From an uncultured Oscillospiraceae bacterium (GTDB taxonomy: Bacteria > Bacillota > Clostridia > Oscillospirales > Ruminococcaceae): a stretch of 64,000 nt of DNA. This document shows, in pieces, positions 47,538 through 56,361 of this stretch; positions within the stretch are counted from its first letter, which is position 1, and each line of letters starts with the position of its first letter. Below the pieces are notes generated by a model that made no database searches, was not told where the DNA came from, and saw only the letters and a list, made by a program, of their open reading frames with translations. Both the position numbers and the translations under genes were made by a program. The stretch covers positions 19,390-83,389 of the forward strand of contig UQDG01000009.1 of the NCBI GenBank assembly GCA_900539695.1, in the 5' to 3' direction.

Positions 47538-47597
47538 GCATGAATTTCAGAAAATGTCAAAAAAGTTTTGGAAAGTCCGACATTCCGGGAAAAATAC

Positions 47598-47629
47598 AAA
47601 AACAAAACGCACAGAGTACTCTCTGTGCG
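47598..47629 (-). terminator. Terminator of the second tRNA-Trp gene
   Basis: GCGCACAGAGAG/CTCTGTGCG hairpin followed on the minus strand by TTTTGTTTTTG, 8 bp after the encoded CCA. Confidence 0.87.
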
Positions 47630-47636
47630 CTTGTGG

Positions 47637-47709
47637 CAGGGGTAGTAAGTCTCGAACTCACGGCACGCGGTTTTGGAGACCGCTGCTCTACCAACTGAGC
47701 TATACCCCT
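47637..47709 (-). tRNA. tRNA-Trp (CCA), copy 2
   Basis: A 73-nt cloverleaf identical to copy 1 through the anticodon arm apart from one acceptor base, but with a different T-arm stem (GTGAG/CTTAC). Acceptor AGGGGTA/TACCCCT is fully paired. Encoded CCA at 47634-47636. It has its own promoter and terminator. Confidence 0.95.
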
Positions 47710-47741
47710 ACAGATATTCCGCATTCGCTGAATGCTTGATT

Positions 47742-47770
47742 ATTATATAAGATTCTGTGCGGAATGTCAA
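47742..47770 (-). promoter_or_regulatory. Promoter of the second tRNA-Trp gene
   Basis: TTGACA (47765-47770) and TATAAT (47742-47747) with a 17-bp spacer on the minus strand. Confidence 0.9.
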
Positions 47771-47863
47771 GCATGAATTTCGCTTTTTTTGCAAAAAGCG
47801 GGAGGCAGGGAAAGCTTTTTTGCAAAACAACGCCGAAAACAGGTGGAACTTCGGCTTTCCACC

Positions 47864-47892
47864 TTGAAGGAAAGCGGGAAATAGTGTATTAT
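47864..47892 (+). promoter_or_regulatory. glnS promoter
   Basis: TTGAAG (47864-47869) and TATTAT (47887-47892) with a 17-bp spacer. It is divergent from the tRNA-Trp promoter. Confidence 0.75.
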
Positions 47893-47950
47893 AAGGGGTA
47901 TCAAATGTGTAATTCCGGGCTTGCTATGCCCTGACAGGGGGAACGCCACT

Positions 47951-49609
47951 ATGGCAGATAAAAACTTTTTGACCGAGATCATTGACGCCGACCTCGCCGA
48001 AGGACAGATCCGCGAGATCCACACCCGCTTCCCGCCGGAGCCCAACGGCTACCTGCACATCGGCAGCGCCAAGGCCATCTATATCAACTGGTCCATCGCA
48101 AACCAGTACGGCGGCAAGTTCAACCTCCGCCTCGACGACACCAACCCCGCCCGCGAAGGGGAGGAGTATGTCAACAGCATCATCGAGGACCTGCACTGGC
48201 TGGGTGCCGACCCCAACGGCGGCATCTTCTACGGCAGCGACTACTTCGACAAGTGCTATGAGTATGCCGAAAAGCTCATCCTCGAGGGCAAGGCATACGT
48301 CGATGACCTGACCCGCGACGAGATGCGCGAGTACCGCGGCAGCGACGCAGGCAAGCCCTCCCGTCCCTCTCCGTGGCGCGACCGCACCCCGGAAGAGAAC
48401 CTCGACCTCTTCCGCCGGATGCGTGCAGGCGAGTTCAAGGAGGGCGAAAAGACCCTCCGCGCCAAGATCGACCTCGCCAGCCCCAACATGAATCTGCGTG
48501 ACCCGGCCATCTACCGTATCAAGTACGCCGAGCATCACCGTCAGGGCAATAAGTGGTGCATCTACCCGATGTACGACTTCGCCCACCCCATCCAGGACGC
48601 CATCGAGGGCATCACTCACAGCATGTGCAGCCTCGAGTTCGAGAACCACCGCCCGCTGTACAACTGGGTCATCGAGAACATCTTTGGCACCGAGTTCCCC
48701 AAGCAGCGCGAGTTCGCCCGCCTGAACATGACCAACACCGTCATGAGCAAGCGCTATCTGCGTGAGCTGGTGGAGATGGGCATCGTGGACGGCTGGGATG
48801 ACCCCCGGATGCCCACCCTGTGCGGCCTGCGCCGCCGCGGCTACACCGCTTCTTCTATCTTCACCTTCGTGCGGGAGGCCGGCATCTCCAAGTCCGACAA
48901 CCTCATTGATATGCGCCAGCTGGAAGCCTGCATCCGCAGCGAGCTGGACCTGACCGCACAGCGCCGCATCGCCGTGCTGGACCCCGTCAAGCTGGTGGTG
49001 GACAACTACCCCGCCGACAAGACCGAGTATTTCGACATCGCCAACAACCCCAACCGGGAAGCCAACGACACCACGACCCGCAAGGTCGCCTTCACCAGGG
49101 AGCTGTGGATCGAGAACGAGGACTTCGCCGAGGTGCCGCCTCCGAAGTTCAAGCGCCTGACCGTCGGCGGCGAAGTCCGCCTGATGGGCGGCTATCTCGT
49201 CAAGTGCGAGAGCGTCGAGAAGAACCCCGACGGCAGCATCGCTGTCATCCACTGCACTGCCGACCTCGAGACCGGCAACGGCAATCCTGCCGATGGCCGC
49301 AAGGTCAAGGGTACCATCCACTGGGTGAGCGCCGCCCACGCCGTGGATGCCGAGGTGCGCCTGTACGACAAGCTCTTCACCGAGGCGAACATGAATGCCA
49401 TCCCCGAGGGCAGCGACTACAAGGATTATCTGAATCCCGACAGCGTTGTCGTCCGCAAGGGCTGCAAGCTGGAAGAGGCTCTGGCCGACGCAAAGCCCGG
49501 CGATAAGTTCCAGTTCGTGCGCACCGGTTTCTTCACTCCCGACTCGAAGAACCCCGGCGTGTACAATCGTGTCGTGACCCTGCGCGACAGCTTCAAGCCC
49601 GCAAAGTAA
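47951..49609 (+). CDS. glnS: Glutaminyl-tRNA synthetase
   Basis: A 552-aa class I synthetase charging tRNA-Gln directly. The HIGH-type motif is in PPEPNGYLHIGSAKA near residue 30, DDTNP near 64 and the KMSKS-type loop is VMSKR near 263; the C-terminal anticodon-binding beta-barrels follow. Length equals E. coli GlnRS. ATG 47951 has AGGGGGAACGCCACT before it. Having GlnRS suggests that Gln-tRNA need not be made by the GatCAB route, although that route may also exist for Asn. Confidence 0.97.
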   Translation: MADKNFLTEIIDADLAEGQIREIHTRFPPEPNGYLHIGSAKAIYINWSIANQYGGKFNLRLDDTNPAREGEEYVNSIIEDLHWLGADPNGGIFYGSDYFDKCYEYAEKLILEGKAYVDDLTRDEMREYRGSDAGKPSRPSPWRDRTPEENLDLFRRMRAGEFKEGEKTLRAKIDLASPNMNLRDPAIYRIKYAEHHRQGNKWCIYPMYDFAHPIQDAIEGITHSMCSLEFENHRPLYNWVIENIFGTEFPKQREFARLNMTNTVMSKRYLRELVEMGIVDGWDDPRMPTLCGLRRRGYTASSIFTFVREAGISKSDNLIDMRQLEACIRSELDLTAQRRIAVLDPVKLVVDNYPADKTEYFDIANNPNREANDTTTRKVAFTRELWIENEDFAEVPPPKFKRLTVGGEVRLMGGYLVKCESVEKNPDGSIAVIHCTADLETGNGNPADGRKVKGTIHWVSAAHAVDAEVRLYDKLFTEANMNAIPEGSDYKDYLNPDSVVVRKGCKLEEALADAKPGDKFQFVRTGFFTPDSKNPGVYNRVVTLRDSFKPAK

Positions 49610-49651
49610 CGAGCGGACCCCAAACATCGCAAAAGGAGCACTTCACAGACC

Positions 49652-50044
49652 ATGAAAAAACACATGACCCGCAACATGATCCTCATGCTGGTGCTGGACG
49701 TCGTCCTCGGCATCGTGCTGGCCCTCTATATCGCCAACACCGGCACCGTGCCTGCTGCCGATAACGCCGACACCTACACCGACGGCACCTACACCGCCAG
49801 TGCGCAGGGCTGTCTGAGCGAGGTGGGCGTCACCGTGACCATCACCGGCGGCAAGGTGACGAATGTTGTGATCGATGCTTCCGGCGAGACGCCGGAGCTG
49901 GGCGGCAAGGCGGCAGAGACGCTGTCAGCCTCCCTGCTGGCGGCTGGCTCGACCGTCGGAGTGGATGCTGTCTCCGGCAGCACCATGACCAGCGACGCGG
50001 TATTTGCGGCAATGAACGATTGCCTTGCACAGGCCGCACAGTGA
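49652..50044 (+). CDS. Membrane-anchored FMN-binding domain protein
   Basis: A 130-aa protein with an N-terminal membrane helix (residues about 8-28) and an extracytoplasmic FMN-binding domain like that of RnfG/NqrC and PplA. DGTYTASAQGC near residue 45 and the flavinylation-type DAVSGSTMTSDAV near 106 are visible; in such proteins the Thr of an S(G)AT/ST motif receives FMN from ApbE. A role in extracellular electron transfer is plausible but no partner gene is adjacent. It is 42 bp after glnS with an AAGGAG site. Confidence 0.83.
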   Translation: MKKHMTRNMILMLVLDVVLGIVLALYIANTGTVPAADNADTYTDGTYTASAQGCLSEVGVTVTITGGKVTNVVIDASGETPELGGKAAETLSASLLAAGSTVGVDAVSGSTMTSDAVFAAMNDCLAQAAQ

Positions 50045-50060
50045 TGAAGTTTTGAACGGA

Positions 50061-50096
50061 GCTGCTGCACGGCGTGTCTGTGCGGCAGCTTTTTTG
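50061..50096 (+). terminator. Terminator after the FMN-binding protein gene
   Basis: GCTGCTGCAC/GTGCGGCAGC hairpin followed by TTTTTTT-like GCTTTTTTG. Confidence 0.88.
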
Positions 50097-50100
50097 CAGC

Positions 50101-50153
50101 CCTCTCAGGCGCTGGCGCGCCAGCTCTCCCAGAGGGAGAGCCCTTGGCAGGCC
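50101..50153. repeat. Short palindromic repeat (REP-like), copy A
   Basis: CCCTCTCAGGCG..GCGCGCCAGCTCTCCC-AGA-GGGAGAGCCCTTGGCA: a CTCTCCC/GGGAGAG hairpin preceded by a second small GC palindrome. The same two-part layout, inverted and diverged, recurs at 62235-62293. Confidence 0.65.
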
Positions 50154-50230
50154 GGGCCACTTCCTACTGGACGCCTGAGGCCCGATATGGCGCAAAAGGG
50201 CGGGCCTTGCTTTCGAGGATAGGAGTCGTT

Positions 50231-51313
50231 ATGATACTGGATATTCTGCCGCTGGCGGGCGGCACGGCCCGCCTTGTGCGGGTGTACGGCGGCGAGCCCT
50301 GCGTAAAGCTGCCCGGGGCGGTTCCTGCGCCGGAAGGGGAGGGCCAGTGGCCCATCACCGAACTGGGCGATTACTGTTGTTCCGAAAAGCCCCGGGGCCT
50401 GCCCGGGCCGGAAAAGATCTGCCGCTATGAGCGGGCCGAGGACGGCAAGCTCTGTCTGACCCGTGCTTTTGGCCGGGATGTGAGCGGCAAAGAGCGGTAC
50501 AGCTTCGACTTCGACGCCCTCGCCGCCCCGGCGCAGGACGACGAGCTCCACCCCATCTGCGGGAACTTCCTCGAAGAAGTCACCCTGCCGGATAGTCTGC
50601 GGGTCATCGGCAGCTGCACATTCTACAACTGCCGCAGGCTGCGCCGCCTGACTGCCGGGACAGGAGAGCTGACCATGGGCAGCGATGTCTTCCTCAACTG
50701 CTTTGCGCTGGAAGACCTCATCGTCCGCGCTGCGCCCGAGCAGGCCACCGGCCTGTTCGCCCTCGTGGGCAGCATCACCGAGGCCGTGCGGGCGCTGTTC
50801 TGGCCGGTGGGGGAGGCCGCACCCCGGGCGGGGCTGTGGTATCCCGCCTACTGGGAGGACATCGAGGAGACGCCCGCCCACATCCTGCTCCACACCTTTT
50901 CGGGGCAGGGCTACCACTACCGGCAGTGCTTTCTCGAAAATAAGCTTCTCCCGGCGGAGTACGACGCCATCTTCCCGCAGGGCCACGACGCCGACGACGC
51001 TTCCGTGATGGCGATGCTCTGCTTCGACCGCCTGCGCTGGCCGTGGCAGCTGAGCGATGCCGCCCGGGATGCCTACCGGGACTTCCTCAAGACCAACACC
51101 GGGCGGGTGCTGACCCGTCTGCTCAAGGCGCAGGACACCGAGGGCATCAAAGCCCTGCTGGCGCTGGATGTGATGGACGCCGACGCCTTTGCCGAGGGTG
51201 CGGCCCTCGCGGCCAAGGCCGACAATGCCGAAGCTGCCGCCCTGCTGGCCGACGCAGAGCACAAAAAGCGTGCCGCTGCGCCCCAAAAGAAGAGGTATGA
51301 TTTTGATTTCTGA
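50231..51313 (+). CDS. Hypothetical protein with BspA-like leucine-rich segment
   Basis: A 360-aa cytoplasmic-looking protein with no signal peptide. Residues about 115-165 contain a BspA-type leucine-rich repeat pattern (LEEVTLPDSLRVIGSCTFYN and the next turn), with no other recognisable domain; the C-terminal third is Ala-rich and helical, ending in a basic KKR tail. ATG 50231 has AGGAGTCGTT in front. It overlaps the VWA gene by 17 bp and probably forms one operon and one functional unit with the VWA and AAA+ genes. Confidence 0.72.
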   Translation: MILDILPLAGGTARLVRVYGGEPCVKLPGAVPAPEGEGQWPITELGDYCCSEKPRGLPGPEKICRYERAEDGKLCLTRAFGRDVSGKERYSFDFDALAAPAQDDELHPICGNFLEEVTLPDSLRVIGSCTFYNCRRLRRLTAGTGELTMGSDVFLNCFALEDLIVRAAPEQATGLFALVGSITEAVRALFWPVGEAAPRAGLWYPAYWEDIEETPAHILLHTFSGQGYHYRQCFLENKLLPAEYDAIFPQGHDADDASVMAMLCFDRLRWPWQLSDAARDAYRDFLKTNTGRVLTRLLKAQDTEGIKALLALDVMDADAFAEGAALAAKADNAEAAALLADAEHKKRAAAPQKKRYDFDF

Positions 51314-52739
51314 GAAGGAAAAGTTTTTTGACCCCCGCAAGCCCTTCCAGTCGGCCCGGCCCGAGACTCACGAAGAGTGGCAGGCCCGGATGGGCGGCGA
51401 GGTGCTGGCCGTGGTGCGCAGCGGGCTGTATCTGGACTTCCGCTTTTTAGACCAGGCCCTCTCGGCCCTGACACCCACCGCCGACGAGCGGTGCGGTGTG
51501 CTGGCGACGGATGGGACCATCCTCTGCTACCAGCCCAGCGCCCTGCTGAGGCTCTACCAGAAGAACCCCAAATATCTCAACCGGCTCTATCTCCACACGG
51601 TGTTCCACTGCATCTTCCGCCATCTCTGGCTGCGCGGCAAGCGGGACAAACGCCTGTGGGACCTTGCGTGTGACATTGCGGTGGAGAACGTCATCGACGG
51701 TCTTGGCCGCAAGAGCGTCCAGCGCCCCCTGACGTGGGTGCGCCAACACGCCTATGAGGAGATCATCGCGCAGGAAAAAGTGGCTGCTGCAGCTCCCATC
51801 TACCGCTGGCTGGTGCGGCAGACGCCCGGCGTTCTCCGCCAGCTGGAAAAAGAATTCTACACCGACGACCACCGCCTCTGGCCCAAAGATGCCCCCGAAC
51901 AGCCCCGGCAGATGCCTGCGCCGCTGCCCCAGAAGACCTGGCAAAAAATCGGCGAGCGGATGCAGACAGAGCTGGAGCTCCGGGACAAAGAGGCCGGTGA
52001 GGGCGCGGACGCTATGCGGGAGCAGATCAAAGCCGCAAACCGCAGCCGCCGCAGCTACGGCGACTTCCTGCGCCGGTTCTGCGTCACCCGGGAGGAAGTC
52101 CACCTCGACCCGGACGAGTTCGATTTGAACTTTTACACCTATGGCCTGTCGGTCTACGGCAACCTGCCCCTCATCGAGCCGCTGGAGACCCGGGAGAGCA
52201 AGAAGATAGAAGAGCTGGCCCTTGTCATCGACACCAGCTACTCCACCTCGGGTGAGCTGGTGCGGGCCTTTCTGGCTGAGACGTACACTCTGCTGAAGGG
52301 CAGGGAGAATTTCTTCCATCGGATGAATCTCCACCTCATTCAGGCCGACAACGCGGTGCGGCAGGATATTCCCGTCAAAAACGAAGACGACCTCATCCGT
52401 GCCATGAACCACTTCGAGCTGCGGGGCGGCGGCGGCACCGATTTCCGGCCCGCTTTCGAGTACGTCAGCCAGCTCTGCGCCGAGAAGAAGTTCTCGAACC
52501 TCCGGGGTCTGCTCTATTTTACCGACGGCATGGGGACTTACCCGGCCCGCCGCCCGGCTTACGACACGGCATTTCTATTTCTGAGCGACCGCTTCGACGA
52601 CGCCAATGTGCCGCCCTGGGCAATGAAAGTGGTGCTGGACGAAGAAGAATTTACCGGTGAGGCCGCCCGCAGCGCCTCGGCCCTGTCCGAAGCGCTGGCG
52701 GAGGAAGACGACCTCTACCGTGACCTCAACAATTCGTGA
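51297..52739 (+). CDS. VWA-like domain protein (DUF2201 putative metallopeptidase)
   Basis: A 480-aa protein. The N-terminal part (residues about 80-200) has the DUF2201 look, with a His-rich YLHTVFHCIFRHLW helix near 104 in place of a canonical HExxH. The C-terminal part is a VWA-like domain with a MIDAS DTSYS near 319 and GGGGTDFRPAF near 392. DUF2201/VWA proteins are paired with MoxR AAA+ ATPases, as here. ATG 51297 with AAGAGG is preferred; the longer frame reads through the previous gene. Substrate unknown. Confidence 0.82.
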   Translation: MILISEKEKFFDPRKPFQSARPETHEEWQARMGGEVLAVVRSGLYLDFRFLDQALSALTPTADERCGVLATDGTILCYQPSALLRLYQKNPKYLNRLYLHTVFHCIFRHLWLRGKRDKRLWDLACDIAVENVIDGLGRKSVQRPLTWVRQHAYEEIIAQEKVAAAAPIYRWLVRQTPGVLRQLEKEFYTDDHRLWPKDAPEQPRQMPAPLPQKTWQKIGERMQTELELRDKEAGEGADAMREQIKAANRSRRSYGDFLRRFCVTREEVHLDPDEFDLNFYTYGLSVYGNLPLIEPLETRESKKIEELALVIDTSYSTSGELVRAFLAETYTLLKGRENFFHRMNLHLIQADNAVRQDIPVKNEDDLIRAMNHFELRGGGGTDFRPAFEYVSQLCAEKKFSNLRGLLYFTDGMGTYPARRPAYDTAFLFLSDRFDDANVPPWAMKVVLDEEEFTGEAARSASALSEALAEEDDLYRDLNNS

Positions 52740-52755
52740 TAACGAGGGAAAGAAT

Positions 52756-54303
52756 ATGAACATCAAACGAGCCAAAGAAGAGATCGAGCATACCGTCAAA
52801 GCGTACCTCGCCAAAGATGCTCTGGGCGAATACGCCATCCCGGCCATCCGCCAGCGCCCCATCCTGCTGATGGGGCCTCCGGGCATCGGCAAGACCCAGG
52901 TCATGGAGCAGGCGGCGCGGGAGTGCGGCGTGGCGCTGGTGGCCTATACCATCACCCATCACACCCGCCAGAGCGCCGTGGGCCTGCCCTTCATCCGTCA
53001 GCGCAACTACGGCGGCCGGGACGTCTCTGTGACGGAGTACACCATGAGCGAGATCATCGCCAGCGTCTACGCCAAGATGGAGGCCACCGGCCTGAAAGAG
53101 GGCATCCTCTTCATCGACGAGATCAACTGTGTCTCCGAGACGCTGGCCCCCACCATGCTGCAGTTTTTGCAGTGCAAGACCTTCGGCAATCAGGCCGTGC
53201 CTGCGGGCTGGGTCATCGTGGCGGCAGGCAACCCGCCGGAGTACAATAAATCCGTCCGCGATTTCGATATCGTCACCCTCGACCGCGTCCGCCGGATGGA
53301 CATTGAGCCGGATCTGCCGGTCTGGAAGGACTACGCCCGTGCAGCCCACATCCACAGCGCGATCCTGAGCTATCTCGAACTGCACCCCCAGAACTTCTAC
53401 CAGATAAACGCCGACGTGGACGGCACCCAGTTCGTCACCGCCCGCGGCTGGGAAGACCTCTCCAACCTGCTCAATACCTATGAGTCGCTGGGCCTGCAGG
53501 CCGATGAAGAGCTCATCCGCCAGTATATCCAGCACCAGAAGATCGCCGAGGACTTCTCGGCCTACCTCGACCTCTACTACAAGTACCGTGACGACTACGG
53601 CGTGGAGGACATTCTGGCCGGTCAGGCCAAGCCTGCCGCTTTTGCGCGGCTGCTGCAGGCCCCCTTCGACGAGAAGCTGAGCCTCGTGAACCTGATCCTG
53701 TCCGGCCTCGAGACGCGCTTCTCTGCCTCCCGGCGGGCAGACGCTGCGGCCGATAGCTGCTATGCCTTCCTGCGGGAGACGAAGAAAGCCTTTGCCGAGA
53801 TGCCCGCAGAGCTGGCGCAGGAGCCGAACTGCTGGGCGCAGCTCTTTGACCAGATGACCGCCGACTACGAGGCCGAGACCCAGAAAAAGCGGACCGCCGG
53901 TCTGCTGGATAAGCCCACGCTGGAAGCCCGCTTGCAGACCGCCAAGACCCTGCGCGGCTGGGAGAAAGAGCTTCTGCGCGCCGCCGCGCCGGACGCGGAC
54001 GCCGCCTTCAAGGTGCTGCGCACCCAGTTCACCACCCTGTCGGACGCCCGGGACACCGCCCAGCAGACGGCCAGCGCCGCGCTGGAAGCGGCCTTCGACT
54101 TCATGGAGCAGGCATTCGCCGAGAGTCAGGAGATGGTGGTCTTCGTCACCGAGCTGACCCTCTCGCCCGCCGCCCATGCCTTCATCGCCGAAAACGGCTG
54201 TGAGCGGTATTTCCAGTACAACAAAGACCTCCTGCTCGACCACCGCAAGGCGGCCCTGAACCAGGAGCTGGAAGCCGAACAGCGTCGGCACGGGATGCTG
54301 TAA
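52756..54303 (+). CDS. MoxR-type AAA+ ATPase
   Basis: A 515-aa AAA+ protein. Walker A LMGPPGIGKTQ near residue 36, Walker B GILFIDEIN near 118, sensor 1 VIVAAGNPPEY near 155, and an Arg-finger region DRVRRMD near 175. The last 250 residues are a helical extension of unknown role. MoxR ATPases with VWA partners act as chaperones that insert metals or remodel complexes (RavA-ViaA, CbbQO, NorQD). It is 16 bp after the VWA gene and ends the operon at a strong terminator. Confidence 0.86.
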   Translation: MNIKRAKEEIEHTVKAYLAKDALGEYAIPAIRQRPILLMGPPGIGKTQVMEQAARECGVALVAYTITHHTRQSAVGLPFIRQRNYGGRDVSVTEYTMSEIIASVYAKMEATGLKEGILFIDEINCVSETLAPTMLQFLQCKTFGNQAVPAGWVIVAAGNPPEYNKSVRDFDIVTLDRVRRMDIEPDLPVWKDYARAAHIHSAILSYLELHPQNFYQINADVDGTQFVTARGWEDLSNLLNTYESLGLQADEELIRQYIQHQKIAEDFSAYLDLYYKYRDDYGVEDILAGQAKPAAFARLLQAPFDEKLSLVNLILSGLETRFSASRRADAAADSCYAFLRETKKAFAEMPAELAQEPNCWAQLFDQMTADYEAETQKKRTAGLLDKPTLEARLQTAKTLRGWEKELLRAAAPDADAAFKVLRTQFTTLSDARDTAQQTASAALEAAFDFMEQAFAESQEMVVFVTELTLSPAAHAFIAENGCERYFQYNKDLLLDHRKAALNQELEAEQRRHGML

Positions 54304-54319
54304 AAGATATAAACGCAAA

Positions 54320-54354
54320 CGAGAGGCCGCACAGCTGTGCGGCCTCTCGTTTTG
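54320..54354 (+). terminator. Terminator of the AAA+/VWA operon
   Basis: GAGAGGCCGCACAG/CTGTGCGGCCTCTC perfect arms followed by GTTTTG. Confidence 0.88.
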
Positions 54355-54362
54355 TATGCAAA

Positions 54363-54396
54363 AAAGAAAAAGCATCCTGATAAAATCAAGATGCTT
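54363..54396 (-). terminator. Terminator of tRNA-fMet
   Basis: GCATCTTGA/TCAGGATGC hairpin followed on the minus strand by TTTTTCTTTTTT. Together with the plus-strand terminator and the tRNA this fills the gap between the AAA+ gene and the DUF4349 gene. Confidence 0.85.
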
Positions 54397-54401
54397 GGTG
54401 G

Positions 54402-54475
<74 letters not shown>

Positions 54476-54517
54476 ATATTTACTTTTTGCTGTCGGCCTC
54501 TCGCTGACTGCTCAAGT

Positions 54518-54546
54518 ATAATACCACAGGGCGGGGGACTTGTCAA
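54518..54546 (-). promoter_or_regulatory. tRNA-fMet promoter
   Basis: TTGACA (54541-54546) and TATTAT (54518-54523) with a 17-bp spacer on the minus strand. Confidence 0.9.
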
Positions 54547-54591
54547 GCGTTTTTTCAAAAAGAATATGACTTTTTTGAAAAGGCCGCTGCC

Positions 54592-54625
54592 GGGAACAAA
54601 AAGCGCCCCATTCCGGGGCGCTTCG
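54592..54625 (-). terminator. Terminator of the sigma factor-DUF4349 operon
   Basis: AAGCGCCCC-GGAAT-GGGGCGCTT hairpin followed on the minus strand by TTTTGTT, 13 bp after the DUF4349 stop. Confidence 0.92.
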
Positions 54626-54637
54626 ACAGAGCGAATA

Positions 54638-55708
54638 TCACTTGCGGGTGCGGCGGCGCACGAAGCGGACGACGAGGGCGGCTGCGGCCAGAATGACCAG
54701 CACGGGCCAGACGCCCACGACCCAGACCGTCAGCTGCTGGATGCCGGAGACAAAGCCCGTCCAGCCATTGCGGAGGGCGCTGGACAGCTGGGAGAGGTAG
54801 GATCCCTCGGCGGGGGTGTATTCCTTCACCTCGTCCAGCGAGAGGTAGACCGTGGAGCAGGACACCTGCTGGCTGTACCAGTCCAGCTGCGACTGCCAGC
54901 TCTCGATCTGGTACTGGACGTCGCTGAGGGAAGATTCGATCTCCAGCAGGTCGGCGAGGTTTTCGGCGCTGGCCTGAAGCTCCTGCAAACGTGTGCGCTG
55001 GGCCGTCAGGTTGGAGAGCCGGGCCTCGATGTCCATATACTGAGTGGTGACGTCCTGCACCTGCTCGCTCTTGTCCACGAGGTTGCCCGCCTGCGCGGCG
55101 GCTTCGAGGAAGCTCGCGTAGTTGTCCTGCGGGACGCGGATGGTGAGGGAGAGGGTGCGGCTCGAGCCGGTGTAAGAGGATTCGCTGCTGGATTCCAGAT
55201 AGCCTCCGGCGGCGCTCACGGCGTCGGTGAGGGCGGTGCGGGAGGCGTCAAAGTCCTTGCTCTCGATGGTGAGGTTGGCGGTGTAGATGAGCTTTGTGCT
55301 CGTCTGCGCGGCCTCGGCGCTGAGGGTGCCGGTGCCGCCTGCATCGCGGGCGCTCATGGCATCGGCGCTTCCACCGGCCTGGACGGCCGTCTTGGGTGCG
55401 GCAAGGGCGCTGTTCACGTCGTCCATCGAGTAGGCGGCGTAGGAGGCCGTCTCAGGGGCAGAGCTGAGGGCCGCGCCGCCCGCAGGCAGCAGGCTGATGG
55501 GGGAGTGGACTGCCACATACAGACCAACGCCGCAGAGCAGGCAGCAGGCGGCGATGCTCAGAGTCCTGTGGGGAAAGTGGATAGCCTTTTTGAGCTTTTT
55601 GGCGGGTTTCGGTGCCTCTTCTGCCGGCTGCATGGCGAGGAGCTTTGCTTTCAGGTCGTCCGAAGCGTGAAGGTCGTCTAGCTCCATCTTGTACTCATAC
55701 CACCTCAT
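54638..55708 (-). CDS. DUF4349 membrane protein, probable partner of the upstream sigma factor
   Basis: A 356-aa protein with a cytoplasmic N-terminus of about 48 residues, a membrane helix (about 50-70), an extracytoplasmic DUF4349 domain with a coiled coil (DIEARLSNLTAQRTRL near 225) and a second C-terminal helix (about 325-350) with a basic end. This topology resembles anti-sigma proteins, and the gene overlaps the sigma factor gene by 14 bp. DUF4349 proteins have no established function; anti-sigma activity is inferred from context only. Confidence 0.8.
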   Translation of the reverse strand: MRWYEYKMELDDLHASDDLKAKLLAMQPAEEAPKPAKKLKKAIHFPHRTLSIAACCLLCGVGLYVAVHSPISLLPAGGAALSSAPETASYAAYSMDDVNSALAAPKTAVQAGGSADAMSARDAGGTGTLSAEAAQTSTKLIYTANLTIESKDFDASRTALTDAVSAAGGYLESSSESSYTGSSRTLSLTIRVPQDNYASFLEAAAQAGNLVDKSEQVQDVTTQYMDIEARLSNLTAQRTRLQELQASAENLADLLEIESSLSDVQYQIESWQSQLDWYSQQVSCSTVYLSLDEVKEYTPAEGSYLSQLSSALRNGWTGFVSGIQQLTVWVVGVWPVLVILAAAALVVRFVRRRTRK

Positions 55709-56186
55709 CTTCGATCTCCTCCTTCAGCATCGTATGTAACTGTGCGCGGGCGCGGCGAAGCCAGCTGAGCACCGTGTTGGTGGGTGCGCCCAGCATCCGG
55801 CCCACCTCGGCGGCGGTGTACCCCTCGTAGTAGTGGAGGTAGACCGCGTTGCGGTAGTTCTCGGGCAGGGCGCGCACGGCGTCCAGCACGCTGCCGTCTT
55901 CCATCTGCTCCGGAGCGGGAAGATTCTCGTCCAGCTCGGTGTCCTTCTGGCGGGCGGCGCGGGTCAGGTCGTGGCAGCGGTTGACGGTCACACGCAGCAG
56001 CCAGGCTTTCAGGTGTTCCTCGCTCTCGAAGCGGCCATTGTAGCACAGCAGCTTTTCGAAAACATCCTGCACCACATCTTCCGCATCGGCGGTGCAGCTG
56101 CAGTTGTGCATGGCGGCTCGGAACACCGTGTCACTGTATCGCTGCACGGCCAGCGCAAAAATCTCGTTTTTGGTCAGCTGTCCCAT
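55695..56186 (-). CDS. RNA polymerase sigma factor, ECF type
   Basis: A 163-aa sigma-70 family protein with regions 2 and 4 only. Region 2.2-2.4 has AEDVVQDVFEKLL near residue 34 and region 4 has ALPENYRNAVYLHYYEGYTAAEVGRML near 105-131 with the helix-turn-helix. It would direct polymerase to a small regulon in response to an envelope signal via the overlapping downstream DUF4349 protein. ATG 56186 is used because it aligns with the family start; the longer frame has no ribosome binding site. Confidence 0.9.
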   Translation of the reverse strand: MGQLTKNEIFALAVQRYSDTVFRAAMHNCSCTADAEDVVQDVFEKLLCYNGRFESEEHLKAWLLRVTVNRCHDLTRAARQKDTELDENLPAPEQMEDGSVLDAVRALPENYRNAVYLHYYEGYTAAEVGRMLGAPTNTVLSWLRRARAQLHTMLKEEIEDEVV

Positions 56187-56361
56187 AGTTCTATGCTCCT
56201 TTGATGTCCTGTGTACGGCAGGACCCGGTGGAAAAATCACCTTTGATTGGGGACATTCACCCTGTATACGGATGAGCGGCCCCGATTATTGCAGTTTATG
56301 GTGCAGAGCGGAAAAATCTTCCGCCCGGCACCGCACAAGGTACTCAAAGTATAACATGAAT

